Shown here piece by piece: positions 61,218 to 64,000 of a DNA stretch of 64,000 bases (position 1 is the first letter of the stretch; each line of letters starts with the position of its first letter). The notes under the pieces are model-generated. The model had not been told where the DNA came from. It made no database searches and saw only the letters and a program-made list of their open reading frames with translations. The position numbers were made by a program, and so were the translations under genes. Source of the stretch: Cereibacter_A sp052244495 (GTDB lineage: Bacteria > Pseudomonadota > Alphaproteobacteria > Rhodobacterales > Rhodobacteraceae); the NCBI GenBank assembly GCA_052244495.1, contig JBQPXH010000003.1. One strand, 5' to 3'.

Positions 61218-62612
61218 TCAGAAATGGATGGCGCGACCGTAGGCGTCGAGCACCGACTCGTGCATCATCTCGGACAGGGTCGGATGGGGGAAGACCGCCT
61301 CCATCAGCTCCGCCTCGGTCGTCTCGAGCGTCCTCCCGACGACATAGCCCTGGATCAGCTCGGTGACCTCGGCGCCGATCATGTGCGCGCCCAGAAGCTC
61401 GCCCGTCTTCGCGTCGATCACGGTCTTCACGAAGCCCTCGGCCTCTCCCAGCGCAATGGCCTTGCCGTTGCCGATGAACGGGAACCGCCCGACCTTGACC
61501 TGATAGCCCTTCTCCTTTGCCTTGGCCTCGGTCAGGCCCACGCTCGCCACCTGCGGCTGGCAGTAGGTGCAGCCCGCGATGGAGCCGGGCTTGATCGGAT
61601 GCGGATGGCCGCCCGCGATCAGTTCGGCCACCATCACGCCCTCGTGGCTGGCCTTGTGCGCGAGCCATGGCGCGCCGGCGATGTCGCCGATGGCATAGAG
61701 CCCCTCGACACCGGTCCGGCAGAACTCGTCGGTCACGACGTGGCTGCGCTCCACGGTCACGCCCGCCTCCTCGAGCCCGAGGCCCTCAGTGTTGCCGACG
61801 ATCCCCACGGCCGAGATCACCGTATCGAACTCCATGGTCCGGGTCTCGCCGCCCATCTCGACATGGGCCGTGACCTTGCCGCCCGCCCGGTCCAGCTTCT
61901 TCACCGTCGCCTTCTCGAGGATCTTCATCTTCTGCTTCTCGAACTGCTTCTTCGCGAAGGCCGAGACCTCGGCATCCTCGACCGGCAGGATGCGGTCCAT
62001 CACCTCGACCACCGTGGTGTCGGCGCCAAGGGTGTTGAAGAAGCTCGCAAATTCGATCCCGATGGCGCCCGAGCCGATCACCAGCAGCTTCTTCGGCATC
62101 CGCTTGGGCTGCAGGGCATGGCGGTAGGTCCAGACCAGGTCGCCATCGGCCTCGAGCCCCGGCAGCTCGCGCGCCCGCGCGCCGGTGGCGATGACGATGG
62201 ATTTCGCCTCCAGCTCTTCCGCGCCATTCTGGGTCTTCACCGTGACGCGACCCTTGCCCGCAAGCGTCGCGTCCCCCATCACCACGGTGATCCTGTTCTT
62301 CTTCATCAGATGCGCCACGCCCGAGGACAGCTGCTTGGCCACCCCGCGCGACCGCTTCACCACGGCGTCGAGATCGTAGCCCACGCCCTCGGCCTTCAGC
62401 CCGAACTCCTTGGCGCGGTGCATCAGGTGGAACACTTCGGCCGAGCGCAGCATCGCCTTGGTCGGAATGCAGCCCCAGTTGAGGCAGATGCCGCCGAGGT
62501 TCTCCCGCTCGACGATGGCGACGCTGAGGCCCAGCTGAGCCCCCCGGATCGCGCAGACATAGCCGCCGGGGCCGGCGCCGATCACGATCATGTCGAAGCT
62601 TTTCGCGGGCAT
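61218..62612 (-). CDS. lpdA: Dihydrolipoyl dehydrogenase
   Basis: A 464-residue FAD- and NAD-dependent disulfide oxidoreductase, the E3 of 2-oxoacid dehydrogenase or glycine cleavage complexes. FAD-binding FDMIVIGAGPGGYVCAIRGA is at the start; the redox disulfide is C43/C48 in GGICLNWGCIPTK; the NAD domain has VIGSGAIGIEFASFF; and the C-terminal HPTLSEMMHE supplies the catalytic His-Glu pair. GGGAGG precedes the ATG. No E1 or E2 genes are adjacent, so which complex it serves is not shown. Confidence 0.94.
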   Translation of the reverse strand: MPAKSFDMIVIGAGPGGYVCAIRGAQLGLSVAIVERENLGGICLNWGCIPTKAMLRSAEVFHLMHRAKEFGLKAEGVGYDLDAVVKRSRGVAKQLSSGVAHLMKKNRITVVMGDATLAGKGRVTVKTQNGAEELEAKSIVIATGARARELPGLEADGDLVWTYRHALQPKRMPKKLLVIGSGAIGIEFASFFNTLGADTTVVEVMDRILPVEDAEVSAFAKKQFEKQKMKILEKATVKKLDRAGGKVTAHVEMGGETRTMEFDTVISAVGIVGNTEGLGLEEAGVTVERSHVVTDEFCRTGVEGLYAIGDIAGAPWLAHKASHEGVMVAELIAGGHPHPIKPGSIAGCTYCQPQVASVGLTEAKAKEKGYQVKVGRFPFIGNGKAIALGEAEGFVKTVIDAKTGELLGAHMIGAEVTELIQGYVVGRTLETTEAELMEAVFPHPTLSEMMHESVLDAYGRAIHF

Positions 62613-62831
62613 GCTTGCCTCCCTGAAAAAAGTAGTTTGGCCTTAAACCATTTTACCGAAGCGCGCAACGGGCGGTGGCCCCGACGAAGCCCGCCTCGCG
62701 GCGGCGGCAGGATCTCCCACGTCGGCAAAGGCGCGGGCAGAAAGCCTGGGCCTACGCAGGCGGGCGCCTCCGATCACCTCCCGGAGCGCTCCACCGCTCA
62801 TCACTCGCAAGACACGGCTTCTTCCAGCTGC

Positions 62832-63407
62832 CTAGCCCCTCAGGCGCCGCACCTCGGCCGCATAGGCCCCCGCCGCCAGGAACTCCTCCTCCTCGGGCGA
62901 GGACGTCCGCCCGAGCGCCGCGTTCCGGAACGGGAACCGCCCGAACCGGCCGATGATCGCGGCGTGGGCATGGGCATGCAGCAGCCCCTCCTCTCCGGTC
63001 TCGGGCATCCGCTCACGAAAGAGCCGCACCGCCTCGGCCTGGTCGGCCGCATCCTCGGAGTGCTCGAGCGGCAGGTAGAAGAACTGCCGCTCCGGCTCGG
63101 GGGCGCCCAGATCCCAGTCGGCGGCAATGGCCTTGCGGGCGCAGTCCCGTGCCAGGGGATCAGTCGCGAAGGCCTCGGCCGTGCCGCGGAACATGTTGCG
63201 CGGAAACTGGTCGGTCAGGATCAGGAAGGCGAGGCTGCCCACGGTGCCCTCGGTCCAGTGGTCGAGCCCGCCTCCGCGCGCCGCCTGCCAGAGATCGCCG
63301 AACCGCTCGCGGATCGTCTCGTCCACCTCGGGATCGACCGCATACCAGCCCTCGGGTCCGACCTCTCCCAGCCAGAAGTCGAGCACCGCTACCGGATCGT
63401 CTGCCAT
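62832..63407 (-). CDS. DUF924 family protein
   Basis: A 191-residue soluble, all-alpha protein of the DUF924 family. The start DDPVAVLDFWLGEVGPEGWYAVD, the block LAFLILTDQFPRNMFRGTAEAFATDPLA and PERQFFYLPLEHSEDAADQ are the conserved parts; the fold is TPR-like and the family has no assigned activity. The ATG at 63407 follows GAGGCAGG; upstream in-frame codons to 63476 are not conserved. It lies between lpd and an MFS gene on the same strand, with repeat copy 5 upstream. Confidence 0.88.
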   Translation of the reverse strand: MADDPVAVLDFWLGEVGPEGWYAVDPEVDETIRERFGDLWQAARGGGLDHWTEGTVGSLAFLILTDQFPRNMFRGTAEAFATDPLARDCARKAIAADWDLGAPEPERQFFYLPLEHSEDAADQAEAVRLFRERMPETGEEGLLHAHAHAAIIGRFGRFPFRNAALGRTSSPEEEEFLAAGAYAAEVRRLRG

Positions 63408-63485
63408 GCCTGCCTCACGCTTGCCAGAGCCTTCAGCCTGACAGGTCGCGCGCGGAGCGGCAACCGCCTTCGGCACCGGCCCCGC

Positions 63486-63550
63486 CTTTCACTCTGCCCG
63501 AATATCCCGGAAGCCCGACCCCTGGGCCGGACGGGGGCGCGAAGCCCCCG
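63486..63550 (-). repeat. Dispersed intergenic repeat, copy 5 (degenerate)
   Basis: On the minus strand a hairpin CGGGGGC-N5-GCCCCCG (63532-63550) is followed 20 bases on by CCGGGATATTCGGGCAGAGT and GAAAG (63486-63510). The core has a two-base deletion and three substitutions against copy 3. It lies between the DUF924 start and the MFS stop. Confidence 0.65.
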
Positions 63551-63571
63551 GATCCGACGGTACCCCGCGCG

Positions 63572-64000
63572 TCACTCGGCCGCCTGCTGCGCCTCCTGCG
63601 CCTCGGTGACGACCTCCATGACCGTGCCCACGGCCACCGAAGACGCGGTCGGCGCGACGGTCGCGAACGAGCCGGTATCGGCCACGGCTGGCGCCGCGCG
63701 CTGCGTCATCCGCCAGCCGGCATAGAGCGCCATCGCCGCGTAGAGCAGCCCGATGAAGAGGAAGAAGCCGCGCGGCCCCGCCTGCTCCATGATCCAGCCG
63801 GTAACCAGCGGTCCGCAGATCGCACCGAGCCCGTTCATGAACAGAAGCCCGGCCGAGGCCGCCGCCATGTCCTCCTTGCCAAGGAAGTCGTTCGTATAGG
63901 CGATCAGCAGCGAATAGATGGGGTTCGTGATCCCGCCCAGGAGCAGCGCCACGCCGATCAGCCCCCAGAAGGGCGGCTCGATCACCACCGTCACCGCCAT
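63572..64000 (-). CDS. MFS transporter, C-terminal part (cut by window end)
   Basis: 142 residues of the C-terminal part of a major facilitator; the gene continues beyond 64000 and the Met at the edge is not its start. Four hydrophobic helices are visible (GLIGVALLLGGITNPIYSLLIAYTN, AAASAGLLFMNGLGAICGPLVTGWI, FFLFIGLLYAAMALYAGWRM). The pattern NPIYSLLIAYTNDFLGKEDMAAASAGLLFMNGLGAICGP resembles the YcaD-like branch. The C-terminal 45 residues are a soluble Ala/Val/Glu-rich tail ending EAQEAQQAAE. Substrate unknown. Confidence 0.78.
   Translation of the reverse strand: MAVTVVIEPPFWGLIGVALLLGGITNPIYSLLIAYTNDFLGKEDMAAASAGLLFMNGLGAICGPLVTGWIMEQAGPRGFFLFIGLLYAAMALYAGWRMTQRAAPAVADTGSFATVAPTASSVAVGTVMEVVTEAQEAQQAAE

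Overview
The window is a GC-rich, gene-dense piece of an alphaproteobacterial chromosome. Gene content, codon bias, the LexA-type SOS box, the iron-responsive box and the gene-transfer-agent lysis genes all point to the Rhodobacteraceae, close to Rhodobacter/Cereibacter sphaeroides. That assignment rests on recognised families and sites, not on a database match. Most of the window is housekeeping chromosome. I saw no insertion sequence, CRISPR array or intact prophage.

Layout. 0.1-3 kb (minus): a DUF1499 protein coupled to an agmatinase-family ureohydrolase, then an M20D amidohydrolase. 3.2-6.3 kb (plus): MazG, a lone ferric-iron binding protein with an iron-type operator, and a nucleoside hydrolase. 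6.3-13.5 kb: a PhoR-type kinase behind a perfect Pho box, a Cys/Met PLP enzyme, the yicC-gmk-gamma-carbonic-anhydrase operon, a PAS protein and class II DAHP synthase. 13.6-17 kb: a GlxA-type regulator and a chemoreceptor. 17.5-23.3 kb: a complete branched-chain-amino-acid-type ABC operon (binding protein, two ATPases, two permeases) ending in a MobA-like nucleotidyltransferase. 23.4-27.8 kb: a stand-alone Hint protein, tRNA-Leu(CAA), a zinc metallopeptidase, a DsbB-like protein, a DUF1045 protein and a PACE-type efflux protein.

27.9-40.6 kb (all minus): the argS-SPOR-nagZ-scpA-scpB cluster, a GTA-type holin/endolysin pair, murI-argC-ccmE, and a fused indolepyruvate ferredoxin oxidoreductase divergent from a LysR gene. 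40.8-45.1 kb (plus): LysR, a structured non-coding RNA candidate with a strong terminator, purL, bolA and a CGFS glutaredoxin. 45.5-51.9 kb: zapA with a coiled-coil partner, divergent from transketolase; then DUF2934, DUF808, a 47-residue membrane peptide, GAPDH and a DUF1127-like small protein. 52-56.8 kb: coaD, a CBS-domain protein, a LysR divergent from mmsA, a Crp/Fnr regulator and a DUF2892 protein. 57-64 kb (minus): uvrA with an SOS box, an MFS transporter, lipoamide dehydrogenase, DUF924 and a second MFS gene cut by the window end.

The points most worth following are the structured RNA between lysR and purL, a five-copy intergenic repeat (GC-rich hairpin plus a GATATTT...GAGAATGAAG core), the GTA lysis cassette, and four well-placed operators (Pho box, iron box, SOS box, and a 7-7-7 dyad at the indolepyruvate oxidoreductase promoter). 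Long ORFs antisense to purL, uvrA, transketolase and the oxidoreductase are GC-bias shadows and are not annotated.
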